Source: Taishania sp045629585
GTDB lineage: Bacteria; Bacteroidota; Bacteroidia; Flavobacteriales_D; Crocinitomicaceae
Assembly (NCBI GenBank): GCA_045629585.1
Contig: JAZQRM010000056.1
Location: 1-64,000, forward strand
DNA length: 64,000 nucleotides
Direction: 5' to 3'
The notes below the pieces were generated by a model. The model did no database searches. It worked only from the letters and a program-made list of their open reading frames with translations, and was not told the DNA's origin. The translations under genes and the position numbers were made by a program. Shown here piece after piece: positions 37,190 to 46,652 of this stretch (its first letter is position 1; every line of letters starts with the position of its first letter).

Positions 37190-40100
37190 CTTTTCTAAAA
37201 ACAAATAAATGGTTTGAAGTTACCTTAGAATGAGATTGGTCTTCCAATATAAGACTATGTTTTTTTGCAAAAACAAACAGCTCTTCTTTGGAAAGAAATT
37301 CCATTTGATTCGCTACTTTATTGAACCCAATAATTTTAGTACTCCATACTTCGCTACGCTTTGTGTTCTTGGTTGATGCTATACCAGCCACACCATCTCG
37401 AAGAATAATAATACCATTAGGATTTAATAAATCTACTAGCTTACTAAGCAGTTGTTCTTGTTCTAATTTAGGTAAATAATGTAAAACATCATTAATTATA
37501 AAAACATCTGCTGCTTCATAATTATATTTCAAGATATCCTGACAAACAAAATTTAATCGCCTTACATCATAAATCCCATTTGCTGCTGTAAGAATTTTCT
37601 CTTCGTCCGCATCTATAGCTGTAATCTGACGTTCAATATTGGCATAATGAAGTAAAAAATCAAGATACCCTAGTCCTGCTCCTAGATCATAAATACGACT
37701 TCTCGAACCGATTAATTGATTATAATAAATAAAATTTGAAGCCTCTAACTTATATTTTATGCGAACATACCATTCCAAAACAGGGCCTTTTAATAGATAG
37801 TTTCTTAAAATAGCCTGCTTCCAAAATTGGGTGCTTGTTTGTTCAATCAAACCTTGTTGCAAATTTAAACGCATTTGACTTTGCGCACATTTGGTGATTT
37901 CCTGATAGCTACCGAATTCCGTTGGGTCGATAACAGGTAGATATTTCATGTAAAAATATCCCGGGTTAATCATGATATCATTTTTAGGATTGACCCAATT
38001 TAATCCGATTAACACAACCGGCTGTATAGGACAATTCAACGATTTGGCTAAATGAAACGCTCCTTTATGAAAACGTCCGATTTGACCATCTGCACTACGA
38101 GTTCCTTCTGGAAAAATAATTACAGAATAACCATTAGCTAATTTCTCACGCACTCTTTCCAGATTTTTTTCAGAACCGTCTCCAACATATAAATATCCTG
38201 CGTAACGAATGCAAGGTCCAAAAACTGGAGAATTATAAACCCAATCTTTAACTAAAATGACTGCTTTTGGACTAATACTCAGCATTGCCAAAATGTCTAT
38301 AAACGAAGAATGATTCGCAATAACGATCTTCCCAATACCATCCTTATAATTAAACCTGTCGATTTCTAAATACCTAACTCGGGGATAACAATTGATGATA
38401 GATTTTGCCACCAAATAAATGGTATAGTTTAGAATATATTGCTTCTTCATCTTTTTAATCGGTAACACCAAAAGAAACAATAGGAGTACAAAAGATAAAA
38501 AGCAGAAAATAAAGAAGTAAGAAAATAATAATATACTGAATATAAAATTCACAATCGTAATAGGCCCTAAACCTTTCTCTTTTCTTCGAATGACCAAATA
38601 ATTAAAAACATAAGGCTGAACCGCCAACGTCATTATCATTATCAATCCAATTCCTAATATACTTAATCCACCTACTGATTGTATGGCTGGATGCTTGGCC
38701 AAAACCAATATTCCTGTTCCTATAATAGTAGTAATACCAGATAATATGATTGCTTGCTTATAAGATGCTAGTTGATTCGTTCCATAACGTGATTTATTGA
38801 GTAAACCATCAGTCACAAATATGGAGTAATCATCTCCTAAACCAAAAATGAAGGTGACAATTAAAATATTTACAAAGTTAAACTCCAACCCTAAATAATA
38901 CCCTCCCGATAAAATCCAAAGCCACGAGAGTGCCATCGGAGCAAAAGCAAACAAACTTAACTCTAAACGACCATAAATAACAAGCAAGGAAAAGAAAACT
39001 AATGCGGAAGAAAAAAACAATAAATAATTAAAATCATCCTTTAAGGAAACTAAAAATTGAGCCGATAAATCTGAAATATCCATCACAAAAACGTCCGAGC
39101 CTAAATTTATCTTTATCTCTTCTTTTAAAGCTGAAAGATGTTCTTTATCTAAGACTAGAATGGTAATAATAGAGTTTTGCCCATTGCCATTATGAACTAA
39201 ATTATTCATCCCTAATTGGGTCACGAACTCAGAACCTTCAGCTACAACCTCACCTTTGTCTGCTATAAAATCATAAAAGGGATTAAATGCAGCATCCGTA
39301 AAACCTAACTTTTCACTCTCTTCTCTAAAATCATCTAAGACAGAATTGTTATGCGCCCAAAATGTTTGCCATTCCGCATATTTTTGACTCCATTCCACTT
39401 CTGGTATAAGATAAGGAGCAGTGGAAACCATTTCTGCAATAGTATATTCTTCCTTCTTCTCTTTCAATACTTCTGCAAGCTGCCTATTGACAACTTGAGC
39501 TTCTTCCATTGTTTTCCCCTTAGAAAAAAGATAAACCTTCTTTTGTTTGGTTGGTGTGATGCCCGTAAATTCAGTTTCTTTTTCTTGTAAATAAGTGGGA
39601 TGATATGCCAAATTGTTAATATCTCCATCAAAACGCATTTGCTCATTTTGAACCAAGAAAAATAAAGAACCTAAAGCAATTATTAGCGTTAATATCTTTG
39701 GAATCCAGCGTGGGGTATTTCTTTCTGCAGTTTGTTCTTCTGGAAAAGAAAACTTTAAAGTCGTCAATATGACAGGTAAACCAATAATAGTGAAAAGTGC
39801 AGCACCTAAAAGCGTAACCAAAGCAATTAAACCAAAATTCTGAAGAATCGCGGAATTAGTAAACATTAAAGAAGCAAAAGCACCAACAGTAGTGAAACTA
39901 CCTACTAACATCGGAAAACTAATGTCTTTAACAGTATTTATAATCGATTTGGAATGCTTTAAATGCGTGAAAAAATGAAAAGAATAATCCAGAACTATCC
40001 CTAATAAAACACTCGCTGTTGCAATACTTATTCCATTTATATGTGGTTGAAAATAGCCCACAAAACCTAAACCAAATAGAATTCCAAAAAAACAGGGGAT

Positions 40101-40985
40101 CATAAAAATCAAAGGAATACTTGCTTTCCGATAAAAAAGAAAAAGAATAAAAAGGATAAGTGCAACACTAATACTAACGGTAAGAATCGTGTCCTTTTGA
40201 ATTTGTTGTTCATTCTCTACTGCAATTTGAAAAGTCCCAAACCCTTCTAAATGAGCATTTGAATAGGATGAATTAAACTCGTTTTGAACACTTTGTAAAA
40301 GTGCATTTGCATCCTTTGAACAGCTACTTTGACCTTGCGCACAATTTAATTCAGCAAAGAAAAACAAGCGTTTGTAGTCTGCACTATAAACCAAACCATC
40401 TTCGACAATATAATTGGGTGATTTTGAATTATCGGCAACTGCAGCTAGCCCCTTAGAAGAAAAAGCGAAGGGGTCTTGCGAATAATACGAAGCATAAAAA
40501 AAACCTTTAGCTCCTGATAAATCCTCTTTAATCCTTTTTAATTGCTTTTGAATAGAATCTTTTGAACCATAAGTCTGCGAAAAAGATTGATAATCCAATG
40601 AATCCACCCCTGTAATCATCGCCCGCTGCAGGTAGTTAATTAAGGCACCCTGATCAATTGTTCTTTGAATGGTAAAATCTTTGAAATAATCACCTCGTGA
40701 CTGAAAAATCTGCACTACAGATTCCATCATGGCTAAGCTACTATCTGGTGATTCTTGGGCCTGGATCGAAAATACAACTTGTTTGGTAAAAGAATTTTCA
40801 TTCATTATCGCAGAAAAATCTGCGTAATCCTTTCCTGATGGAAAAATATCATATATATTAGAAGTAATATGTATGCGTCGTAAACCATTGACACTTATAG
40901 CGACAAAAAGGAAGAGTAATAAATAAAAGAGAACGCTGTGCCTTAAAAAGAAAGTAACGATTCTAGCACATATCCTACCCAACAT
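37173..40985 (-). CDS. Trifunctional MMPL transporter / lysophospholipid acyltransferase / methyltransferase
   Basis: 1270 residues, one uninterrupted frame. Residues about 1-800 are an RND/MMPL-type exporter with about 12 transmembrane helices in two bundles and two large periplasmic loops. About 880-1060 is a PlsC acyltransferase: ANHSSFID near 892 (HxxxxD) and PEGTRS near 960. About 1085-1240 is a class I methyltransferase with YDLGAGLGYLDFLL near 1098. This architecture is known from aryl polyene and flexirubin clusters. Inferred: moves the polyene-lipid across the membrane and modifies or attaches it. First gene of the leftward unit, opposite the ammonia lyase. Confidence 0.9.
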   Translation of the reverse strand: MLGRICARIVTFFLRHSVLFYLLLFLFVAISVNGLRRIHITSNIYDIFPSGKDYADFSAIMNENSFTKQVVFSIQAQESPDSSLAMMESVVQIFQSRGDYFKDFTIQRTIDQGALINYLQRAMITGVDSLDYQSFSQTYGSKDSIQKQLKRIKEDLSGAKGFFYASYYSQDPFAFSSKGLAAVADNSKSPNYIVEDGLVYSADYKRLFFFAELNCAQGQSSCSKDANALLQSVQNEFNSSYSNAHLEGFGTFQIAVENEQQIQKDTILTVSISVALILFILFLFYRKASIPLIFMIPCFFGILFGLGFVGYFQPHINGISIATASVLLGIVLDYSFHFFTHLKHSKSIINTVKDISFPMLVGSFTTVGAFASLMFTNSAILQNFGLIALVTLLGAALFTIIGLPVILTTLKFSFPEEQTAERNTPRWIPKILTLIIALGSLFFLVQNEQMRFDGDINNLAYHPTYLQEKETEFTGITPTKQKKVYLFSKGKTMEEAQVVNRQLAEVLKEKKEEYTIAEMVSTAPYLIPEVEWSQKYAEWQTFWAHNNSVLDDFREESEKLGFTDAAFNPFYDFIADKGEVVAEGSEFVTQLGMNNLVHNGNGQNSIITILVLDKEHLSALKEEIKINLGSDVFVMDISDLSAQFLVSLKDDFNYLLFFSSALVFFSLLVIYGRLELSLFAFAPMALSWLWILSGGYYLGLEFNFVNILIVTFIFGLGDDYSIFVTDGLLNKSRYGTNQLASYKQAIILSGITTIIGTGILVLAKHPAIQSVGGLSILGIGLIMIMTLAVQPYVFNYLVIRRKEKGLGPITIVNFIFSILLFSYFFIFCFLSFVLLLFLLVLPIKKMKKQYILNYTIYLVAKSIINCYPRVRYLEIDRFNYKDGIGKIVIANHSSFIDILAMLSISPKAVILVKDWVYNSPVFGPCIRYAGYLYVGDGSEKNLERVREKLANGYSVIIFPEGTRSADGQIGRFHKGAFHLAKSLNCPIQPVVLIGLNWVNPKNDIMINPGYFYMKYLPVIDPTEFGSYQEITKCAQSQMRLNLQQGLIEQTSTQFWKQAILRNYLLKGPVLEWYVRIKYKLEASNFIYYNQLIGSRSRIYDLGAGLGYLDFLLHYANIERQITAIDADEEKILTAANGIYDVRRLNFVCQDILKYNYEAADVFIINDVLHYLPKLEQEQLLSKLVDLLNPNGIIILRDGVAGIASTKNTKRSEVWSTKIIGFNKVANQMEFLSKEELFVFAKKHSLILEDQSHSKVTSNHLFVFRKDEFTV

Positions 40986-41200
40986 GATTTACTGTAATTA
41001 ATAAAAAAAAAAACGAAAGTAATCAATTAACCGTTTCTCTCTTTCAATAAATTTAAGTTTCAATATATATTTCATCAGATTTAACTGCTCTATTTTTCTA
41101 AAATACAGTAAATTCGCTAAAAATTACGTTCATCTTCACCCTATCCTACCGCAAAATGTAGGCTCCATAAGATTTACGTTTTCACTAAATTACACGTTGA
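40986..41200. promoter_or_regulatory. Divergent control region of the pigment locus
   Basis: 215 bases, AT-rich, between the leftward transporter fusion and the rightward ammonia lyase. Direct TTACGTT repeats sit at 41124-41130 and 41174-41180, exactly 50 bases apart. No perfect TAnnTTTG box was found; a 7-of-8 match on the minus strand is at 41013-41020. A shared regulator is likely but unproven. Confidence 0.45.
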
Positions 41201-42706
41201 ATGACTTTAGACGAACTGGAGAGCATTGCATTAAAACAAATGCAGTTAGAGATTACTGATGAAAAATTAGACCATTTAGAAAAATCACATCAATTCTTGA
41301 GACATTTTTCAAATGACAAAATCATTTACGGTATAAACACTGGTTTTGGACCAATGGCACAGTTTAAGATAGAACAAAGCCAACTTCAAGAGCTGCAGTA
41401 CAATCTAATCAAAAGCCATTCTTCCGGTCTGGGTAATGTCTTACCGAAGACTGAAGCTCGAGCTGTAATGCTAGCAAGGGTTAACAATTTTTTACAAGGA
41501 AACTCTGGCATTAGCACACCTGTCATTCTTAAATTACAAGAATTTCTAAACAAAGACATAACGCCAGAAATATTTGAACATGGAAGTGTCGGTGCATCTG
41601 GTGATTTAGTACAATTGGCTCACCTTGGTTTAAACCTAATTGGTGAAGGATATGTGTACATTAACGATGTACGAACACCAACTAAAGAAGCCTTTGCAAC
41701 GCTAAATATAGAGCCGCTAGTTTTACAATTAAGAGACGGTCTGGGACTAATGAATGGTACATCCTGCATGACTGGAATAAGCGCTATAAATTTAATCTAT
41801 TCAAAAAAACTTTTAAATTGGTCCGTTTTAACATCTTCAATTCTCAATGAAATTATTGAAGCCTATGACGACTCATTCTCGGTCGGATTAAACTCCGTGA
41901 AAAAACATAAGGGTCAAGCTTGGATAGCAAACCAAATGCGTGAAATATTATTCGATTCAACGCTTATCCAAAGCAGAAATGAATTGTTTAAAAATGATTT
42001 GGATGCATTACCTGCAGAAATAAAGAAAAAAGTACAAGAATATTATTCCATCCGATGCGTCCCTCAGATCCTTGGACCTGTAAAGGACACTTTAGATTTT
42101 GCCCAACAAGTCATTGAGGATGAACTAAATTCAACTAACGACAATCCTATTGTTCACCTTGAAGAACAAAATGTTTTCCATGGCGGAAACTTTCACGGTG
42201 ATTATATTTCGTTGGAAATGGATAAGGTTAAAATGGTTATCACCAAAATGACCATGTTGGCAGAACGTCAATTAAACTTTTTACTCAATCATAAAATCAA
42301 CGAACAATTCCCTCCGTTTTTGAACAAAGAAACATTGGGTTTAAATTTTGGAATTCAAGGAATGCAGTTTACTGCAACTTCCACAACAGCTGAATCTCAA
42401 ATGCTGTCAAATCCTATGTATGTACATAGTATCCCCAATAACAACGACAATCAAGACATTGTTTCAATGGGGACAAATAGCGCAGTTATTACAAGAAAAG
42501 TCATTGATAACGGATACCAAGTTATGGCCATTCATTGCATTGCGCTGGCTCAAGCTATGGACTTTATTCCAATTGAAAAACAATTGAAATTTAGTGCAAA
42601 AACTAAGGCATTTTATACTGCAATACGTGCTATCATTCCAACAATTAACAAGGATGAACCACAATTTGAACGTATGCAATTAGTTGTTGATTATTTAAGA
42701 AAATAA
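41201..42706 (+). CDS. HAL/PAL/TAL aromatic amino acid ammonia lyase (probable tyrosine ammonia lyase)
   Basis: 501 residues, full length. The internal A132-S133-G134 triad forms the MIO cofactor within EHGSVGASGDLVQLAHL; Tyr43 in IIYGINTGFG is the catalytic Tyr; LIKSHSSG (His73) is the selectivity loop. Segments such as QYYSIRCVPQILGP-like and MYVHSIPNNNDNQD match flavobacterial tyrosine ammonia lyase far better than histidine ammonia lyase. Converts tyrosine to p-coumarate and ammonia; inferred as the starter for the aryl polyene. First rightward gene; its stop overlaps the fabG start by one base. Confidence 0.85.
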   Translation: MTLDELESIALKQMQLEITDEKLDHLEKSHQFLRHFSNDKIIYGINTGFGPMAQFKIEQSQLQELQYNLIKSHSSGLGNVLPKTEARAVMLARVNNFLQGNSGISTPVILKLQEFLNKDITPEIFEHGSVGASGDLVQLAHLGLNLIGEGYVYINDVRTPTKEAFATLNIEPLVLQLRDGLGLMNGTSCMTGISAINLIYSKKLLNWSVLTSSILNEIIEAYDDSFSVGLNSVKKHKGQAWIANQMREILFDSTLIQSRNELFKNDLDALPAEIKKKVQEYYSIRCVPQILGPVKDTLDFAQQVIEDELNSTNDNPIVHLEEQNVFHGGNFHGDYISLEMDKVKMVITKMTMLAERQLNFLLNHKINEQFPPFLNKETLGLNFGIQGMQFTATSTTAESQMLSNPMYVHSIPNNNDNQDIVSMGTNSAVITRKVIDNGYQVMAIHCIALAQAMDFIPIEKQLKFSAKTKAFYTAIRAIIPTINKDEPQFERMQLVVDYLRK

Positions 42707-43443
42707 TGAAAAAGAAAGTAGCATTAGTAACAGGAGCTTCAAGAGGGTTAGGGAAAGCAATTGCACAACAATTAGCGCAAGATCTAAACTACCACATTAT
42801 TATAAATTATGCGGGAAACAAAACCGCTGCTGAGGACACCCTACAATCAATTATCAACAAAGGAGGATCAGCTGAATTACTCCAATTTGATGTGAAAAAC
42901 ACTGCCGAAGTAACCGATAAAATTAACCTTTGGCATCAAAACAATCCAGATGCAATTATTGAAGTTCTTGTAAATAATGCTGGAATAACAAGAGATAATT
43001 TATTTCCTCTTATTAGCGAAAAGGATTGGGATGATGTTCTGAATACAAGTGTAAAAGGTATGTACAATTGTACGCAAGCAGTTATCTCAAAGATGTTGAG
43101 AAATAGATACGGTCGAATCATTAATATAGCATCATTAAGCGGCTTAAAAGGAAACCCTGGTCAAACCAATTACTCCGCTGCAAAAGGCGCAATGATAGCC
43201 TCCACGAAAGCACTTTCTCAAGAAATAGCTAAAAGAAATATTACTGTAAATGCAGTAGCACCCGGTTTCATCGAATCGGATATGACTGCTGAACTTGATC
43301 AAGATAATTTAAAGAAATTTGTTCCTGCTAATCGATTTGGAAAAGCAGATGAAGTCGCTCATTTGGTAAGCTTCTTAGCATCAAATAAAGCGAGTTACAT
43401 CACAGGTGAAGTAATTAATATAAATGGAGGTTTATACGCTTAA
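42706..43443 (+). CDS. 3-oxoacyl-ACP reductase, FabG-type SDR
   Basis: 245 residues. NADPH site TGASRGLGKA near 9-18, NNAG near 90, catalytic Ser in IASLSG (about 142) and YSAAKGA (Tyr and Lys, about 155-159). Reduces the 3-oxo group formed by the ketosynthases. A dedicated copy in this cluster rather than the housekeeping gene is likely because start and stop are coupled to the neighbours (TAATG on both sides). Confidence 0.92.
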   Translation: MKKKVALVTGASRGLGKAIAQQLAQDLNYHIIINYAGNKTAAEDTLQSIINKGGSAELLQFDVKNTAEVTDKINLWHQNNPDAIIEVLVNNAGITRDNLFPLISEKDWDDVLNTSVKGMYNCTQAVISKMLRNRYGRIINIASLSGLKGNPGQTNYSAAKGAMIASTKALSQEIAKRNITVNAVAPGFIESDMTAELDQDNLKKFVPANRFGKADEVAHLVSFLASNKASYITGEVININGGLYA

Positions 43444-44666
43444 TGGAAAATCGTGTAGTGATAACTGGAATCGGATTGTACTCTTGCTTGGGACTAAATC
43501 AAGAAGACGTGTCCAAAAGCTTATTCAAAGGAAATAGTGGAATCATTTATGACGCTATTCGAAAGGAAATGGGATTCCGATCTGCGTTAACTGGATTTGT
43601 TCCAGACCCAGACTTAAAACCTTTTTTAGGCCGACGTGAAAGAATAGGAATGCACCAACCCGCAATGTTTGCCTATATGTCAACAAAAGAGGCTTTAACT
43701 CAAGCGAACATAGATATAGATTATTTAGATAAAAACGAAACAGGAATCATCTTTGGCAATGATTCAACAGCAGGTGCTGTCGTTTCAACAACAGATAAAT
43801 TTAGAGACCGAAAAGATACAACATTAATTGGAAGTGGTGACATTTTTCAGAACATGAATTGTACTGTAAATATGAACCTTTCAACGATCTATAAATTAAA
43901 AGGAATAAATATTACTCTTTCAGCAGCATGCGCATCAGGTTCGCATTCCATTGGAATGGGCTATTTACTAATAAAACAAGGCTTGCAGGAACGTGTAATC
44001 TGTGGTGGTGCACAAGAAATAAACCCCTTTGCAATGGCAAGTTTTGACGGTTTAGGAACTTTCTCTACCCGTGAATCTGAACCCACAAAGGCTTCTCGAC
44101 CGTTTGACAACGCTAGAGATGGATTGATACCATCTGGAGGAGCAGCAACTTTAATTCTAGAATCTTTAGAAAGCGCACAAAAAAGAGGTGCCAAAATCCT
44201 TGCTGAAGTAGTTGGATACGGATTTTCAAGTAATGGAGAACATATTTCGAATCCAAATATAGATGGTCAACACCGTTCTTTGCAAATGGCATTAAAACAA
44301 GCAAATATAAATGCTTCTGAAATCGATTATATTAATGCTCATGCAACTTCTACACCAATTGGAGATTCTACTGAAGCACAAGCAATATTTGACGTCTTTG
44401 GTTCAGAAACGCCTGTAAGTTCAACAAAAAGTATGACAGGGCACGAATGTTGGATGGCAGGCGCAAGCGAAGTGGCCTACTCTATTCTAATGATGCAAAA
44501 TGATTTTATCGCACCAAACATAAATTTTGAAAATCCTGATGTTTTTTCAAGAAGAATAAACATAATGGACCAAACCAAAATACAAAATTTAGACTGTATA
44601 TTATCAAATTCTTTTGGTTTCGGTGGAACAAATTCATCATTAATCATAAAAAAACTTAAATTTTGA
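43443..44666 (+). CDS. Beta-ketoacyl-ACP synthase (FabF-like)
   Basis: 407 residues with the full catalytic triad: Cys163 in SAACASGSH, His300 in INAHATSTP and His334 in MTGHECW. Extends an acyl chain with malonyl-ACP. It is the first of three complete ketosynthases in the cluster. Its position next to FabG and an ACP suggests an ApeR-like role in the iterative cycle; this is inference. The following ACP begins 14 bases after the stop. Confidence 0.92.
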   Translation: MENRVVITGIGLYSCLGLNQEDVSKSLFKGNSGIIYDAIRKEMGFRSALTGFVPDPDLKPFLGRRERIGMHQPAMFAYMSTKEALTQANIDIDYLDKNETGIIFGNDSTAGAVVSTTDKFRDRKDTTLIGSGDIFQNMNCTVNMNLSTIYKLKGINITLSAACASGSHSIGMGYLLIKQGLQERVICGGAQEINPFAMASFDGLGTFSTRESEPTKASRPFDNARDGLIPSGGAATLILESLESAQKRGAKILAEVVGYGFSSNGEHISNPNIDGQHRSLQMALKQANINASEIDYINAHATSTPIGDSTEAQAIFDVFGSETPVSSTKSMTGHECWMAGASEVAYSILMMQNDFIAPNINFENPDVFSRRINIMDQTKIQNLDCILSNSFGFGGTNSSLIIKKLKF

Positions 44667-44680
44667 TTTATTTTGCAATT

Positions 44681-44923
44681 ATGAATCGGGAAGAAATTAT
44701 AAAAACGACAAAGAAATTCTTATCAGAAGAATTTGAAATTGATGAAAGTGAAATCGTAGCAGAAAACAACTTACATAAAACGCTGGATCTAGATAGCCTA
44801 GATTACGTAGACTTAGTTGTTATTATAGAGGAAAACTTTGGCTTCAAACCAACATCTGACGACTTTAAGTCTATTCAGACATTTGAAGAATTCTACGACT
44901 TAGTAGCTTCAAAAATTAGTTAA
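44681..44923 (+). CDS. Acyl carrier protein
   Basis: 80 residues, acidic. LDLDSLDYVDLVV carries the Ser (about 36) that receives phosphopantetheine. An in-frame ATG at 44663 would overlap the ketosynthase stop; MNREEIIK at 44681 gives the normal ACP length. One of two ACPs in the cluster; likely charged by the transferase at 5371-5907. Confidence 0.9.
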   Translation: MNREEIIKTTKKFLSEEFEIDESEIVAENNLHKTLDLDSLDYVDLVVIIEENFGFKPTSDDFKSIQTFEEFYDLVASKIS

Positions 44924-44933
44924 TCAAATTCTT

Positions 44934-45812
44934 ATGAATCAAAAGTGGAACGGTAAATCCAAAGGTAAAGCTTGGGGCTACCGTTTTTTTATAAAAACGA
45001 TCCACCTTTTTGGAGTTGAAATTGCGTATTTTTTTGCCGCAATAGTATCCTTCTTTTACGTCATCTTTGCTGCAAAGGAAAGAAAGGCTTTAATGCAATT
45101 TTTTCGTATAGGAATGGGAGCTAAAACCTCAAAAGCTTTTTTTTCAACCATTGAAACTTTTTACAATTTTTCAACTGTAATTATCGATCGATTTGCCTTG
45201 CGATCCAGTAGGAAAAATGAATTTAAACATACGTTTAAAAACATGAACTACCTCGTTGAAATGGATAAAGCTGGAAAAGGAGGTTTTCTCATTTCTGGAC
45301 ATGTAGGTAATTGGGAAAATGCCGCTGACATGCTAGAAGGTCAAATACAACACAAAACAAATGTCTTGATGTTGGACGCCGAAGTCGAAAAAATCAAAGA
45401 GGTTATCGCTGAAAATTCCGAAGAAAACAAATTCAATATCATACCGATCAAAAACGATCTATCTCACGTAATTGCCATTCATCAAGCACTCAAAAAAGGT
45501 GAATTAATCGCATTACATGCCGATCGAATAATGAATACGGATAAAGCTTATGAATTGCCTTTCTTAAAGGGAACTGCTCGATTTCCTAGTGGACCGTTTA
45601 TTATGGCATTTAAGTTCAAGGCACCCGTAACTTTTGTTTTTGCATCTAAAGGTGGGAATAAAACCTATAATTTGAGTTGTACACTTCCTGTAACCGGAGG
45701 TGTAGAGGTGAAAACTCCCGAAGAATTAGCTCAACTTTATGTAAATCGCCTGCAAGAAGAAGTGAAAAATCACCCTACTCAATGGTTTAACTTTTATGAA
45801 TACTTTGTATAA
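44934..45812 (+). CDS. LpxL-like lysophospholipid/lipid A acyltransferase
   Basis: 292 residues. N-terminal hydrophobic anchor (about 20-45) and the acyltransferase motif SGHVGNWENA (HxxxxE, near 122-131), followed by ALHADRIM. LpxL/HtrB-like enzymes move an acyl group onto a lipid at the inner membrane. In aryl polyene clusters such an enzyme is thought to join the polyene to a lipid anchor; here that is inferred from context. Its end overlaps the dehydratase start by 17 bases. Confidence 0.87.
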   Translation: MNQKWNGKSKGKAWGYRFFIKTIHLFGVEIAYFFAAIVSFFYVIFAAKERKALMQFFRIGMGAKTSKAFFSTIETFYNFSTVIIDRFALRSSRKNEFKHTFKNMNYLVEMDKAGKGGFLISGHVGNWENAADMLEGQIQHKTNVLMLDAEVEKIKEVIAENSEENKFNIIPIKNDLSHVIAIHQALKKGELIALHADRIMNTDKAYELPFLKGTARFPSGPFIMAFKFKAPVTFVFASKGGNKTYNLSCTLPVTGGVEVKTPEELAQLYVNRLQEEVKNHPTQWFNFYEYFV

Positions 45813-46221
45813 TCACTATTCTATAACGGACTTTATCCCACAACGCGCGCCATTCATTATGGTGGATAAGGTGATCGTTTGTGAGGAAAAGCTTTTCAAA
45901 ACTACTTTTGAAGTAAAGGAAGACAATCTTTTTCTCGAAAAAGGAATTCTTTCAGAATCGGCAATTCTTGAAAATATAGCACAAACATGCGCGGCTGGAA
46001 TGGGTTGTTACTCAAAAATGAACACAAAAGAGGAAGTGAAAACAGGTTTTATTGGTTCAATCAATAAGGTCGAAGTATTTGCCCCAGCACATTCCGGTGA
46101 TACGATTCACACGGAAGTAACTATTTTACAACAGTTAGGAAACATTTTCTTAATTGAAGGGATTGCAAAAACAGAAAAAAATCAAGTATTGGTAAAATGT
46201 CAAATGAAAATTGTAGCATGA
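45796..46221 (+). CDS. Hotdog-fold 3-hydroxyacyl-ACP dehydratase (ApeP/FabZ-like)
   Basis: 141 residues. Opening IPQRAPFIMVDKV is typical of aryl-polyene-type hotdog dehydratases; ILENIAQTCAAGMG forms the central helix. It should remove water from 3-hydroxyacyl-ACP to give the double bond of the polyene. The last bases form an ATGA overlap with the next gene. A second hotdog enzyme lies at 54976-55350. Confidence 0.85.
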   Translation: MNTLYNHYSITDFIPQRAPFIMVDKVIVCEEKLFKTTFEVKEDNLFLEKGILSESAILENIAQTCAAGMGCYSKMNTKEEVKTGFIGSINKVEVFAPAHSGDTIHTEVTILQQLGNIFLIEGIAKTEKNQVLVKCQMKIVA

Positions 46222-46652
46222 GAAAAATACTAAAACACAGAATTGAAATCCCAATTCGTTTTAGTGAAACGGATGCTATGGGTGTCGTATGGCATGGAAA
46301 TTATCTTAAATTTTTTGAAGACGCGCGCGAACAATTTGGAAAAGCTTTTAAATTACATTATCTAGATATGTTTAATCAAGGTGTACTTACTCCAATTGTA
46401 CATTCTGAACTTTTTCATAAATCATCTCTGTATTATGGAGATGTCGCAATAGTGGAAAGTAGCTTTGTGTATCAAGCGGCCGCAAAAATTAAATTTGAAT
46501 TCGAAATAATCAGTAAAAAAACAGGGCTTTTAGCTGCTCATGGATCTACAACACAAGTGTTCATGGACAATGATAGTCGAGAATTACAATTAAATAAACC
46601 GGCCTTTTTTGAAGAATGGGAAAAGAATCAAAACTGGCTAGATGTTAAGTAA
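46218..46652 (+). CDS. Acyl-CoA thioesterase, 4HBT/YbgC-like
   Basis: 144 residues. SETDAMGVVWHGNYLKFFEDAR contains the Asp active-site signature of 4-hydroxybenzoyl-CoA thioesterase type hotdog enzymes. May release the finished chain or clear wrong acyl-ACPs. An in-frame ATG at 46197 lies inside the dehydratase gene; the ATG at 46218 makes the usual ATGA start/stop overlap. Confidence 0.87.
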   Translation: MRKILKHRIEIPIRFSETDAMGVVWHGNYLKFFEDAREQFGKAFKLHYLDMFNQGVLTPIVHSELFHKSSLYYGDVAIVESSFVYQAAAKIKFEFEIISKKTGLLAAHGSTTQVFMDNDSRELQLNKPAFFEEWEKNQNWLDVK

